Positions 7,178 through 15,035 are shown, counted from the first letter of the stretch. The stretch: 18,416 bases of DNA from Thermoplasmata archaeon (GCA_023145185.1 JAGLEG010000226.1:1-18416); one strand, 5' to 3'. Translations and numbers: made by a program. Notes: generated by a model not told the origin, from the letters alone.

Positions 7178-9945
7178 AGAGAGATCCAACCCCCCTGATG
7201 AGACAGTACCTCTCCATCAAGAAGGCACATCCAGACTGCCTGCTCTTCTACCGCATGGGGGACTTCTACGAGATGTTCTTCGAGGACGCCGAGGTGGCCT
7301 CCAGAGAGCTCGACATCACCCTCACCGCAAGGGACAAGGGCCCTTACGGCGGCAAGATCCCGCTTGCAGGGATACCCTATCACGCCCTGGAGAACTACCT
7401 TCCCAGATTGGTCAAAAAGGGGTACCGCGTGGCGATCGCCGAACAGGTCGAGGACCCCAAAAAGGCGAAGGGGATCGTCAAGAGGGAGGTAGTGAGGATC
7501 GTGACCCCCGGTACCCTCATCGCCGATCGGTCCGCCCAGGAAAGCGGAAACACATTCCTCTCATCCATCATCAGATCCGTATCGGAGGGCGAGATGGATG
7601 AGCCGCTGGCGGAGGACAGGGGGCCCACCCAGGAGAAGGTTCTCCTTCCCAGGGCGTCGTACGGCATCGCACATCTGGACATCACAACGGGGGATTTCTT
7701 CGCCACGCAGATCCCCGATACCTCCTCCTTCCAGGGGCTGGTATCGGAGCTTCTCAAGTTCAGCTCGGCGGAGATAGTGCTTCCCTCATCCCTGAATGAT
7801 AAAAAAGCTTTCGTCAAGGAGCTGAAACTGCAGGTGGGGGAGTCCGTTGTGGTGACACCGTTCCCCGATCACCACTTCCTCGACACCTACTCGGATGCCC
7901 TCCTCAAGGAGCAGTTCGGGGTCATGTCCCTCGAGGGACTTGGGCTCGCTGACACGCCCCTCGCAAGCTCGGCTGCCGGGGGCGCGCTCGCATATGCCAG
8001 GGAGCACCAGATGTGCGATCTGTCGCACATCAGGGGCATATCCCCCTATCGGGATTCCCAGTATATGGTCCTGGACTCCACTACGCTTCGCAACCTCGAG
8101 GTCATCCGCTCGTGGAGGGATGGGTCCACGAAAGGCACACTGCTTGACGTTCTGGGCCATACGAAGACGGCGATGGGGGGTCGGCTTCTCAGGAACTGGA
8201 TCCAGCATCCACTCATGGACACGGACCTCATCGGGGAGCGTCAGGGCGGGGTACAGCTGCTCTTTAACGATCTCTTCCTCCGGTCCGACCTGAAGGAGGA
8301 ACTGAAGGGCGTTCAGGACCTGGAGCGGCTCCTGATGAGGCTCTCGATGAACCGGGGGAGCGCAAGGGACCTGATCGGGCTGAAGTGTTCTCTCGAAGGA
8401 GCGGGGAAGCTGAAAGAGAAGATGGGTTCCGCGGACGGCCTTGGCGGTTCGAGCCTCCTGTCCAGGTGCCAGAAACAGCTGGACCCGGTCCAACCACTTA
8501 TCGATCTGATAGAGAAGGCCGTGGTCGATGAACCACCTCTCTCCACGAGGGAGGGGGGAATGATCAGGGAGGGCTACTCCCATGACCTGGATGAGATCCT
8601 CTCGGCCTCCAGGGATTCAAAGGATTGGCTGAAGAGGTTCGAGGAGTCCGAGAAGGCCCGAACGGGCATCCGCTCCCTCAAGGTGCGGTTCAACAACGTG
8701 TTCGGCTACTACATCGAGGTGACCAGATCGAACCTCCAGAACGTCCCATCCGAGTACATCAGAAAACAGACCCTCGCGAACGGGGAGAGGTTCATCACCC
8801 AGGAGCTGAAGGAGAAGGAGACCATCATCCTGAACGCAAAGGATCGGATGTCGGAGATGGAGATCGAGATATTCAACGACCTGAAGCAGCAGGTCCTCTC
8901 CCACGTGGAGACGGTCCAGGCAACGGCCCATTCGGTTGCCGTTATCGACGTCCTGATCGACCTGGCCGAGGTGGCCTCAAGGAGGAACTACGTGCGGCCG
9001 ACCGTCTCGGACGGAGGATCGATAACCATCGTTGACGGAAGGCATCCCGTCATCGAGGACAGGGTGGAGTGGGGCTTTGTGCCCAACGACACCAGACTGG
9101 ACGGTGGGGGGAGGAGGTTCATGATCCTCACGGGGCCCAACATGGCCGGAAAATCCACGTACATGAGGCAGGTGGCCCTGATCGCGATCATGGCCCAGAT
9201 GGGGTCGTTCGTCCCTGCATCGAAAGCGGAGCTCATGACGGTGGACCGGATCTTCACCAGGGTGGGCGCGTCGGACGATCTGGTCCGGGGACAGTCCACG
9301 TTCATGGTCGAGATGCTGGAGCTGGCGAACATTCTCAACAGCGCAACCAGCTCCTCGCTGGTGCTGCTGGATGAGATCGGTCGGGGGACCTCCACCTTCG
9401 ACGGGCTCTCCATCGCATGGGCCGTGACGGAGTACATCTCGGACCGGGAGAGGATCGGCTCGAACGCCATCTTTGCAACTCACTACCACCACCTTACGGA
9501 GCTGGAGGGGGCCCTCGAGGGGGTTTTCAACATGCACATGGCCGTGGCGGAGAACGACGCCGGGATCACGTTCCTGAGAAAGGTGCGGGGAGGCCCCGCC
9601 TCCGGATCGTACGGGGTGGAGGTCGCCAGGCTTGCCGGCATTCCTGATGAGGTCGTCCAGAGGGCGCGGGAGGTGCTGGAGAGGATCGAGAAGAGCGACG
9701 TGCTGGAGGGGAGGGCGGAGAGCATCATATCCGGGGAAAATGACACGGCCGACACCATCAGGGAAACGCCCGTGAAGAGGTCGGCCCAGATGGTCCTTTT
9801 CCCCACAAGAGAGATGATCGAGTCACAGGGCGACGACCCGGTAATAGAGGAGCTGAGGAACATGGACCCCAACAACCTGACGCCCCTTCAGGCCCTTGAA
9901 GCCCTCTACCGCCTACATAAAAGATTACAGGAGAGAGAACGATAA
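7162..9945 (+). CDS. mutS: DNA mismatch repair protein MutS (MutS1 type)
   Basis: A 927-residue MutS1-type protein that recognises base mismatches and short loops and uses ATP to signal repair. Domain I begins at once with TPLMRQYL and GDFYEMF, the Phe35-x-Glu37 mismatch-reading motif being intact. Domains II-IV follow; an acidic insertion of about 30 residues lies near 134-163. The ATPase has Walker A GPNMAGKS (658-665), Walker B LLDEIGRG with Asp737-Glu738, and the FATHYHHL loop. The C-terminus has QMVLF (876-880), resembling a sliding-clamp-binding motif, and the usual LTPLQALEALYRL helix. I prefer TTG 7162 because it gives the family's short lead before TPLM and has AGGT 7 nt upstream; the frame is open back to TTG 7084, adding 26 poorly conserved residues. 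No mutL is seen here. It appears cotranscribed with the ThyX gene 36 nt downstream. Confidence 0.93.
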   Translation: MPEKIKRDPTPLMRQYLSIKKAHPDCLLFYRMGDFYEMFFEDAEVASRELDITLTARDKGPYGGKIPLAGIPYHALENYLPRLVKKGYRVAIAEQVEDPKKAKGIVKREVVRIVTPGTLIADRSAQESGNTFLSSIIRSVSEGEMDEPLAEDRGPTQEKVLLPRASYGIAHLDITTGDFFATQIPDTSSFQGLVSELLKFSSAEIVLPSSLNDKKAFVKELKLQVGESVVVTPFPDHHFLDTYSDALLKEQFGVMSLEGLGLADTPLASSAAGGALAYAREHQMCDLSHIRGISPYRDSQYMVLDSTTLRNLEVIRSWRDGSTKGTLLDVLGHTKTAMGGRLLRNWIQHPLMDTDLIGERQGGVQLLFNDLFLRSDLKEELKGVQDLERLLMRLSMNRGSARDLIGLKCSLEGAGKLKEKMGSADGLGGSSLLSRCQKQLDPVQPLIDLIEKAVVDEPPLSTREGGMIREGYSHDLDEILSASRDSKDWLKRFEESEKARTGIRSLKVRFNNVFGYYIEVTRSNLQNVPSEYIRKQTLANGERFITQELKEKETIILNAKDRMSEMEIEIFNDLKQQVLSHVETVQATAHSVAVIDVLIDLAEVASRRNYVRPTVSDGGSITIVDGRHPVIEDRVEWGFVPNDTRLDGGGRRFMILTGPNMAGKSTYMRQVALIAIMAQMGSFVPASKAELMTVDRIFTRVGASDDLVRGQSTFMVEMLELANILNSATSSSLVLLDEIGRGTSTFDGLSIAWAVTEYISDRERIGSNAIFATHYHHLTELEGALEGVFNMHMAVAENDAGITFLRKVRGGPASGSYGVEVARLAGIPDEVVQRAREVLERIEKSDVLEGRAESIISGENDTADTIRETPVKRSAQMVLFPTREMIESQGDDPVIEELRNMDPNNLTPLQALEALYRLHKRLQERER

Positions 9946-9981
9946 GGGGATCAATATGAACGACCAATGGAGGGAGCGCAG

Positions 9982-11448
9982 ATGAGAGTGACCCTGGCGG
10001 GAGCCACACTGGACAGAAGGTTCTGGAAGGACGATCGGGCCGCTACCCCCGAGACCATCTCGGCCGCGTACGCCCGGATATCGCACAGCCCGAAGGGACT
10101 CCAGGAGCTCAGGGATGAGGCCGTGGAACAGCTGGATCGGTCCAGGAGGTCCAACGAGAGCATCGTGTACAAGATGGGGCACTCGTCCATAGCGGAGCAT
10201 GCGGTCTTCAACCTGGACATCGAGGAGTGTTCAAGGCTTCTGGTGGAGTTCATAGAGTCGCACAGGCTTGCCTCCTATACAGAGAGATCGCAGAGGTACG
10301 TTTTCTTCGGGGACAGGGCGTTCCAGATACCGAAAGAGCTCCTTGACACGGAGTTCGAGAAGGAGCTCAGAGACCTTGACGGCGACAGGCTGGACCTCTA
10401 CACGGAGATGTCCGCCGACAGGGAGATGGTCGATAAGTTCGGGGAACTGCTCCTGGAGCAGACCAGATATGTCCTGGGGCTCACATGCCCGACGGACCTG
10501 GGAATGACCGTCAATGCAAGGGAGCTGGAGCATATCATCTCGGCGGGTGCGGCCCATCCTCTTGAGGAGGTGAGGTCCCTCTCGGAGAAGCTGCTGGAGA
10601 CCTCCTCTCACCTCGCGCCCTCCCTGATCAAGTACACCGGGGGGGCCGATCACGCTTACAAGGCCAGAGAGGAGGTCCGCGAATACGTTCGAACCCACCT
10701 GGATATCGAGGGGAAAAAGGAGGTTGCGGGGGATGAATTGACCGTGCCGAAAGGCATCCGGTCCACCGACATGGTGTGTCAGGGTACGCCCTGCTGTTCG
10801 GACGACCCCGAGGCGGAGGTGGTGGCCTCCATGATCTTCGAGCTTTCGGACCTGAGCATGCACCGCTGCAGGGAGCTGGCCAGGGAGATGGATGATGGCC
10901 AGTTGCTGGAGCTCCTGATGCCCATCTTCGAGGGGTATCCCCAGCACGCATCCATGCCCAGGTCATTCGAGATGATGGACCTGACCTTCGATTTCGATAT
11001 ATCCGCCACCGGATATGCCCAGCTCAAGAGACATCGAATGGTCACGCTTCTGGTCCAGGCATACGACCCGAACAGATGGGAGACCCCGGAGGCCATCCTT
11101 GAAAAGGCGGGATATGCGGCCCGATACTGGGACCTCCAGGAGAGGGGGAAGGACCTCCACGGGAGGATAGCGGCCAGGATGGGGGAGCACGTGGCACAAT
11201 ACGTCCTCTCCAACGCCAACGTCCGCAGGGTAGTGATCAAGCTGAACATGAGGGAGCTGTACCACTTCGCAAGGCTGAGGTCCGACGTTCACGCCCAGAA
11301 GGAGATCAGGGATATCTCCGGGAGGCTGGTGGAGAGGGCGATCAGGCACTATCCCATCGTGTGCAAGATGCTCTGCGGTAAGGACCGATACTGCGAGGTG
11401 AAAGAGGACCTCAAAGAGAGGGCGTGTTCCACCAACACCATCAAATAA
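9982..11448 (+). CDS. thyX: Double-length flavin-dependent thymidylate synthase (ThyX-like tandem fusion)
   Basis: A 488-residue protein, about twice the usual ThyX (220-250), with two ThyX-like halves. ThyX makes dTMP from dUMP using FAD, NADPH and methylenetetrahydrofolate. The N half (1-220) has GHSSIAEH (66-73) and a near-canonical signature, SHRLASYTERSQRY at 93-106 (consensus RHRxxSxNExSxRY, with Ser for the first Arg and Thr for Asn), but its C-terminal motif is altered (NARELEHI...AAHPLEEVR, 178-198). The C half (about 270-470) keeps RHR at 350-352 but loses the rest of the signature, while its end is well conserved, NMRELYHF...RSDVHAQKEIR (422-443). One composite site per polypeptide is inferred. 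Cysteines cluster at 266-272 and 461-471. ATG 9982 is chosen because GGAGGG lies 7 nt upstream; ATG 9967 is the alternative. It follows mutS by 36 nt, probably one operon. Confidence 0.85.
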   Translation: MRVTLAGATLDRRFWKDDRAATPETISAAYARISHSPKGLQELRDEAVEQLDRSRRSNESIVYKMGHSSIAEHAVFNLDIEECSRLLVEFIESHRLASYTERSQRYVFFGDRAFQIPKELLDTEFEKELRDLDGDRLDLYTEMSADREMVDKFGELLLEQTRYVLGLTCPTDLGMTVNARELEHIISAGAAHPLEEVRSLSEKLLETSSHLAPSLIKYTGGADHAYKAREEVREYVRTHLDIEGKKEVAGDELTVPKGIRSTDMVCQGTPCCSDDPEAEVVASMIFELSDLSMHRCRELAREMDDGQLLELLMPIFEGYPQHASMPRSFEMMDLTFDFDISATGYAQLKRHRMVTLLVQAYDPNRWETPEAILEKAGYAARYWDLQERGKDLHGRIAARMGEHVAQYVLSNANVRRVVIKLNMRELYHFARLRSDVHAQKEIRDISGRLVERAIRHYPIVCKMLCGKDRYCEVKEDLKERACSTNTIK

Positions 11449-11480
11449 ACCGAGGTGCATAACAACTCGAGGGAGCGAAA

Positions 11481-11666
11481 ATGAAGGTAGCGGACACATG
11501 TGGCATATGCGGTAAACCCGCCTTCAGCAAATGCATCCTGTGCGGAAACAGCATATGCAGGGGCCACCTGGATTCCAAGGGATTGGTCTGCATGAAGTGT
11601 ATCTCCAGGATGGGGCCAGACAGGGCATCGTCCGGACCCGGCGACATCGGTGGGGTGATGGGGTGA
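11481..11666 (+). CDS. Small zinc-finger protein (eight-ligand, B-box/cross-brace-like)
   Basis: A 61-residue protein with paired ligands Cys7/Cys10, Cys18/Cys21, Cys26/His29 and Cys37/Cys40, enough for two zinc ions in a cross-brace or treble-clef arrangement similar in spacing to B-box-type fingers. The C-terminal 18 residues are Gly/Asp-rich and probably disordered. ATG 11481 follows GAGGGAG by about 6 nt. It starts 32 nt after the ThyX gene, and its TGA (11664-11666) overlaps the GTG start of the PGI-like gene in a GTGA unit, so translation of the two is probably coupled. A regulator or partner of the downstream enzyme is one possibility; nothing in the sequence proves it. Confidence 0.75.
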   Translation: MKVADTCGICGKPAFSKCILCGNSICRGHLDSKGLVCMKCISRMGPDRASSGPGDIGGVMG

Positions 11667-12856
11667 TCCCACACATCCAGATCGACAGGACACACCTGAA
11701 CGAACACCCTCTGAAGCTTATAGAGGAGCTGCTCGAGGGGGTGTACGCACTTGACCCGCCGCCCTTTGCCCTGTTTGAGCCTGACCTCAAGGCGATCGCG
11801 GAGGCCGCAGAGCCCATATCACACTGTAACGATATCGTGATCATCGGGCACGGGGGCTCCATAACCACCTTCAGAGGACTGCTTGGATCGGTCGGCAGGG
11901 ACCAGACATTCAAACGAAGGATACATATAATCGATACCGTCGACCCCCTTCACATCGAGACGATAAAAGGTGTGATCGATCCCGCATCCACGCACATCAT
12001 CGCCATCAGCAGGTCCGGGAACACTCTGACCGTTCTGGAGGCCTTGACGTTCTTCAGGGGGCTCCCTACCACAGTGGTTACGGTCCCGGAGAAAAGCACG
12101 CTGAGATCGCTGGCGGCCAGGAACGGGTGGAACATAGTGGACGTTCCGACCGAGATCGGCGGGCGGTTCTCGGGTAGAACTGCATCTGCGCTTCTGCCTG
12201 CGGCAGCCATCGGGTTGGATATCGGCAGGATATCCCAAGGCATCGGGGAGGCATACGAACACATGGTCAGGGAGCAGGACGTTCTGGACCTGTGCGGGTC
12301 CCAGTACCTATGCGAACGGGTGGGGAAGCGGATACTGTATCTGCCCGTGTACTCCAAGGGCCTCTCCGCCTTCAACGACCTGATCACCCAGCTCATGCAC
12401 GAGACCGTGGGCAAGGAGCGCAAGGGGATGACGGTGCTCTGCTTCGAAGGCCCCGAGAGCCAGCACCACACGAACCAGAGGGTCCTCGACGGTCCCGAGG
12501 ACGTCCAGGCCCTGTTCGTATCCGTCAACCGAACTCCTGGCGATCCCGTGTTATGGATGGGGGGCGAGGGGGATGAGCTGTACAAGGAGATGCCCCTTTC
12601 CGATATCGGAGGACACTCATTGTCCAGGGCCATGGAGGCGGAGCAGTGGGGGGTTATGAGAAGCATGCAGGACCTGAAGCTTCCGTTCGGCGGGATGGTG
12701 CTGCGGGGGGAGAGCGAGGAGGAGATGGGCTTCTACATCGGCCTTTGGCACTATATCGCCTATTACTTCGCCCTCCTTCGCAGGGTTGAACCCTTCGGGC
12801 AGCCTGCGGTGGATGCGTCCAAGGAGAGCGCATTGAGCTACAGGCTTGGCATGTAG
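11663..12856 (+). CDS. pgi: Glucose-6-phosphate isomerase-like SIS-domain protein
   Basis: A 397-residue protein with two SIS domains in the phosphoglucose isomerase pattern, expected to interconvert glucose-6-phosphate and fructose-6-phosphate in the cytoplasm. Motifs in order: VIIGHGGS (59-66), sugar-phosphate loop ISRSGNT (115-121), EIGGRFSGRTASALLPAA (164-181, PGI signature 1-like, Arg168), Glu247 in LMHETVGKE, His268 in FEGPESQHH, and Lys387 in QPAVDASKES; Arg, Glu, His and Lys match the PGI catalytic set. It is shorter than bacterial PGI (about 450-550) but similar to compact prokaryotic forms. The start is GTG 11663, overlapping the upstream stop and preceded by GGTGAT; an extension to ATG 11531 would read through the zinc-finger gene in another frame. 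A bifunctional phosphoglucose/phosphomannose isomerase or another SIS isomerase is the main alternative. Confidence 0.75.
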   Translation: MIPHIQIDRTHLNEHPLKLIEELLEGVYALDPPPFALFEPDLKAIAEAAEPISHCNDIVIIGHGGSITTFRGLLGSVGRDQTFKRRIHIIDTVDPLHIETIKGVIDPASTHIIAISRSGNTLTVLEALTFFRGLPTTVVTVPEKSTLRSLAARNGWNIVDVPTEIGGRFSGRTASALLPAAAIGLDIGRISQGIGEAYEHMVREQDVLDLCGSQYLCERVGKRILYLPVYSKGLSAFNDLITQLMHETVGKERKGMTVLCFEGPESQHHTNQRVLDGPEDVQALFVSVNRTPGDPVLWMGGEGDELYKEMPLSDIGGHSLSRAMEAEQWGVMRSMQDLKLPFGGMVLRGESEEEMGFYIGLWHYIAYYFALLRRVEPFGQPAVDASKESALSYRLGM

Positions 12857-12890
12857 AATATCATCAGTTTCACCCCACCCCCCTCCTGTT

Positions 12891-12901
12891 ACCCTTATTA
12901 A
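12891..12901 (+). promoter_or_regulatory. Candidate TATA element for the 37-residue microprotein
   Basis: ACCCTTATTAATTC lies about 26 nt before a predicted start near 12920, which would leave a leader of about 25 nt holding the GGGAGG ribosome binding site of the gene at 12946. Confidence 0.4.
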
Positions 12902-12945
12902 TTCACCCTCCAATGTGTTCCTTCCATAAGGGAGGCTATCTCATC

Positions 12946-13059
12946 ATGAACGGCTACCATTCAACCTGTCCCAGCTGCGGCCAGCCCACACTGACAAGAC
13001 AGGGCATGTGTTTCTTCTGCAGGAACCCGGAATGCGACATCAAGGGATGCGATTTCTAG
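12946..13059 (+). CDS. 37-residue six-cysteine zinc-ribbon microprotein
   Basis: The ORF from ATG 12946 to TAG 13057-13059 encodes MNGYHSTCPSCGQP... with Cys8/Cys11 and Cys22/Cys25 as a zinc-ribbon pair and extra Cys30 and Cys35. GGGAGG at 12930-12935 sits 10 nt upstream and a TATA-like element 50 nt upstream, so it has its own expression signals. An in-frame ATG at 12913 would add 11 residues but would bury the ribosome binding site. The CPSCG...CFFCRNPEC arrangement is like zinc ribbons at the ends of larger nucleic-acid enzymes, here free-standing. It sits between the PGI-like gene and the carboxylase promoter. Role unknown; the cysteine pattern and signals make a real gene more likely than chance. 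Confidence 0.65.
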   Translation: MNGYHSTCPSCGQPTLTRQGMCFFCRNPECDIKGCDF

Positions 13060-13094
13060 GGCGTCGGTCCAGAACAGGATCGTATGGGCTCTTT

Positions 13095-13111
13095 TTCCCC
13101 TTTCCGGGGAA
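13095..13111. other. Short perfect hairpin, possible weak terminator
   Basis: TTCCCC (13095-13100) and GGGGAA (13106-13111) form a perfect 6-bp stem with a TTTCC loop 36 nt after the microprotein stop. The nearest T-run precedes the stem on the plus strand (13092-13096), and only ATTTGTT follows, so terminator function is uncertain. Confidence 0.25.
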
Positions 13112-13144
13112 TCATCTATTTGTTATCGGTTACACTGATTTGGG

Positions 13145-13161
13145 AAACTTTTAATATATAT
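13145..13161 (+). promoter_or_regulatory. Strong archaeal promoter (BRE/TATA) for the carboxylase operon
   Basis: AAACTTTTAATATATATG is the best TATA-box match in the window, with an A-rich BRE lead. Transcription would start near 13180 and give a leader of about 40 nt. GGTGA at 13209-13213, 7 nt before ATG 13221, is the ribosome binding site. Confidence 0.65.
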
Positions 13162-13220
13162 GCCCATCTACCCACGCGACCATAGTGACAACATAGAGAT
13201 GTTGGGATGGTGAAAAACTA

Positions 13221-15035
13221 ATGGGAAAGATCGGTATCACAGAATTGATTTTACGCGATGCACACCAGTCCATCTTCGCCACAAGGATGAGGACGGAGGA
13301 TATGGAGCCGATACTGGAGAAACTGGACAAGGTTGGCTTCTGGGCAGTTGAGATGTGGGGAGGCGCCACCTTCGACGTACCCCTCAGGTTCCTGAACCAG
13401 AGCCCATGGGATAGGCTCAGGCTCATAAGGGAGAAGATGCCCAACACGAAGCTGATGATGCTTCTTCGCGCGCAGAACATCGTCGCATACAGGAACTTCC
13501 CCGACGACATCGTTCAGAAGTTCGTCCACTACGCCCACAAGAACGGCATCGACGTCTTCAGGGTGTTCGACGCGCTGAACGATCTTCGGAACATGGATAC
13601 CCCCATGAAGGCCGTCAAGGCAGAGGGGGCCCACCTTCAGGCGTGTGTTTCCTACACGATCTCCCCGGTGCATACAACGGAGTATTACATCAAGTTCATG
13701 CAGGACCTTGAGAAGATGGGGTCGGACTCCATCTGCATCAAGGACATGGCTGGCATGATCACACCAAAGAGGGCCTACGACATCATCAAGGGATACAAGG
13801 GTCAGGGCGGAAAGTGCCCCGTTGACCTTCACTCCCACTCAACATCCGGTATGACCGGCCTCTCTTATCAGAGAGCTGCGGATGCGGGTGTGGATGTGGT
13901 CGATACCGATATATCCCCCATTGCAGAAGGGACAGGACATCCCGCAACGGAGTCCGTTGTTCTGGCGTTCAAGGATACAGAGTGGGATACCGGCCTCGAC
14001 GTGGAACTTCTCATGGAGATCCGGGACCACTTCAGGAAAGTGGCCAAGAAGTACAGGCATCTCATCAGGATGGAGGCGCTCAGGCCGGACCCGTCCATTG
14101 TGATGCATCAGATCCCGGGAGGGATGATCTCCAACCTGGTCTCCCAGCTGGAGATGCAGGGAGCCATTAGCAAACTGGATGACGTTCTCAAGGAGATACC
14201 CATCGTCAGGGAGGAGCTTGGCTATCCTCCCCTGGTCACCCCCACCTCACAGGTGGTCGGCGTCCAGGCGGTAATGAACGTCCTCTTCGGCAGGTATAAA
14301 AACCTCCCAAAGGAGACGATCGACTACGTCAAGGGGATGTATGGAAAGTCACCTGCGCCCATATCCGATGAGATCAAGGAGCTGATCCTCGGACCTGACT
14401 GGAAGGACCAGATCATCACCTGCAGGCCTGCAGACCTTCTCGAGCCCGAGTGGGACCTCAGGGAAAAAGAGCTCAAGGAGATGGGGTTGTACAAGGAGCC
14501 GGAGGACGTCCTAACCTACGCGATCTACCCGCAGGTCGGGCTCAAGTACCTGAAGGGAGAGGCGGTCGCGGAGTTCACGTCAGAGGACCTTCCACTCCCC
14601 ATCGATCACCCGGCGACCAGGGCGTTCGTGAAGTCGTTCTTCCCCGAGCTGAAAGATATCTTCCTTTACGAGGAGGAGCCAAAAGGCGGAGGACCGGCAG
14701 CCATACCCACTGAATTCGATGTGGAGGTGGACGGCGAGATGTTCGAGGTCAAGCTTACCCCCACGGGCGGCTTCATGGTCGCCGGAGAGGGTGGCGGCGC
14801 AGAGGCCCCCCCGACAGACGTCGAAGGCGGTTTTAAAAGCCCAATGCAGGGAACGGTCCTCTCCATCAGGGTCGCGGAGGGCGACAAGGTGGATGAGGGG
14901 CAGATCGTCGCAACCGTAGAGGCGATGAAGATGGAGACCGAGGTCAAGGCGGACCACGGCGGCGAGGTGAAGAAGATCTACGTGGGCGAGGGTGACGCTG
15001 TCGAGACCGGAACGCTGATGATGCAGATACTCTGA
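13221..15035 (+). CDS. pycB: Pyruvate/oxaloacetate carboxyltransferase with biotin carrier domain (PycB/OadA type)
   Basis: A 604-residue carboxyltransferase subunit of a biotin-dependent carboxylase. The TIM-barrel HMGL-like domain (1-275) starts with TELILRDAHQS (metal-ligand Asp13) and has CIKDMAG with Lys174, the site of the carbamylated lysine in pyruvate carboxylase, plus metal ligands His204 and His206 in DLHSHSTSG. A conserved PYC/OADA domain covers about 280-480. An acidic, Gly-rich linker (530-550) leads to a biotinyl domain whose acceptor Lys570 lies in VEAMKMETEV, 34 residues from the C-terminus as usual. With the biotin carboxylase gene 9 bp downstream, the likely role is ATP-dependent carboxylation of pyruvate to oxaloacetate. 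The AEGTGHPATE motif (235-244) recalls OadA's GHxATE, so a decarboxylase or other 2-oxoacid substrate cannot be excluded; no membrane OadB-like partner is in the window. Confidence 0.88.
   Translation: MGKIGITELILRDAHQSIFATRMRTEDMEPILEKLDKVGFWAVEMWGGATFDVPLRFLNQSPWDRLRLIREKMPNTKLMMLLRAQNIVAYRNFPDDIVQKFVHYAHKNGIDVFRVFDALNDLRNMDTPMKAVKAEGAHLQACVSYTISPVHTTEYYIKFMQDLEKMGSDSICIKDMAGMITPKRAYDIIKGYKGQGGKCPVDLHSHSTSGMTGLSYQRAADAGVDVVDTDISPIAEGTGHPATESVVLAFKDTEWDTGLDVELLMEIRDHFRKVAKKYRHLIRMEALRPDPSIVMHQIPGGMISNLVSQLEMQGAISKLDDVLKEIPIVREELGYPPLVTPTSQVVGVQAVMNVLFGRYKNLPKETIDYVKGMYGKSPAPISDEIKELILGPDWKDQIITCRPADLLEPEWDLREKELKEMGLYKEPEDVLTYAIYPQVGLKYLKGEAVAEFTSEDLPLPIDHPATRAFVKSFFPELKDIFLYEEEPKGGGPAAIPTEFDVEVDGEMFEVKLTPTGGFMVAGEGGGAEAPPTDVEGGFKSPMQGTVLSIRVAEGDKVDEGQIVATVEAMKMETEVKADHGGEVKKIYVGEGDAVETGTLMMQIL

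Noticed and set aside
7786..8583. 265-codon minus-strand ORF inside mutS
   Set aside because: Antisense to conserved MutS core domains; no motifs and no ribosome binding site of note.
11531..11662. N-terminal extension of the PGI-like protein to ATG 11531
   Set aside because: It reads through the zinc-finger gene in another frame, gives low-complexity sequence, and GTG 11663 with GGTGAT and a stop-start overlap is far better.
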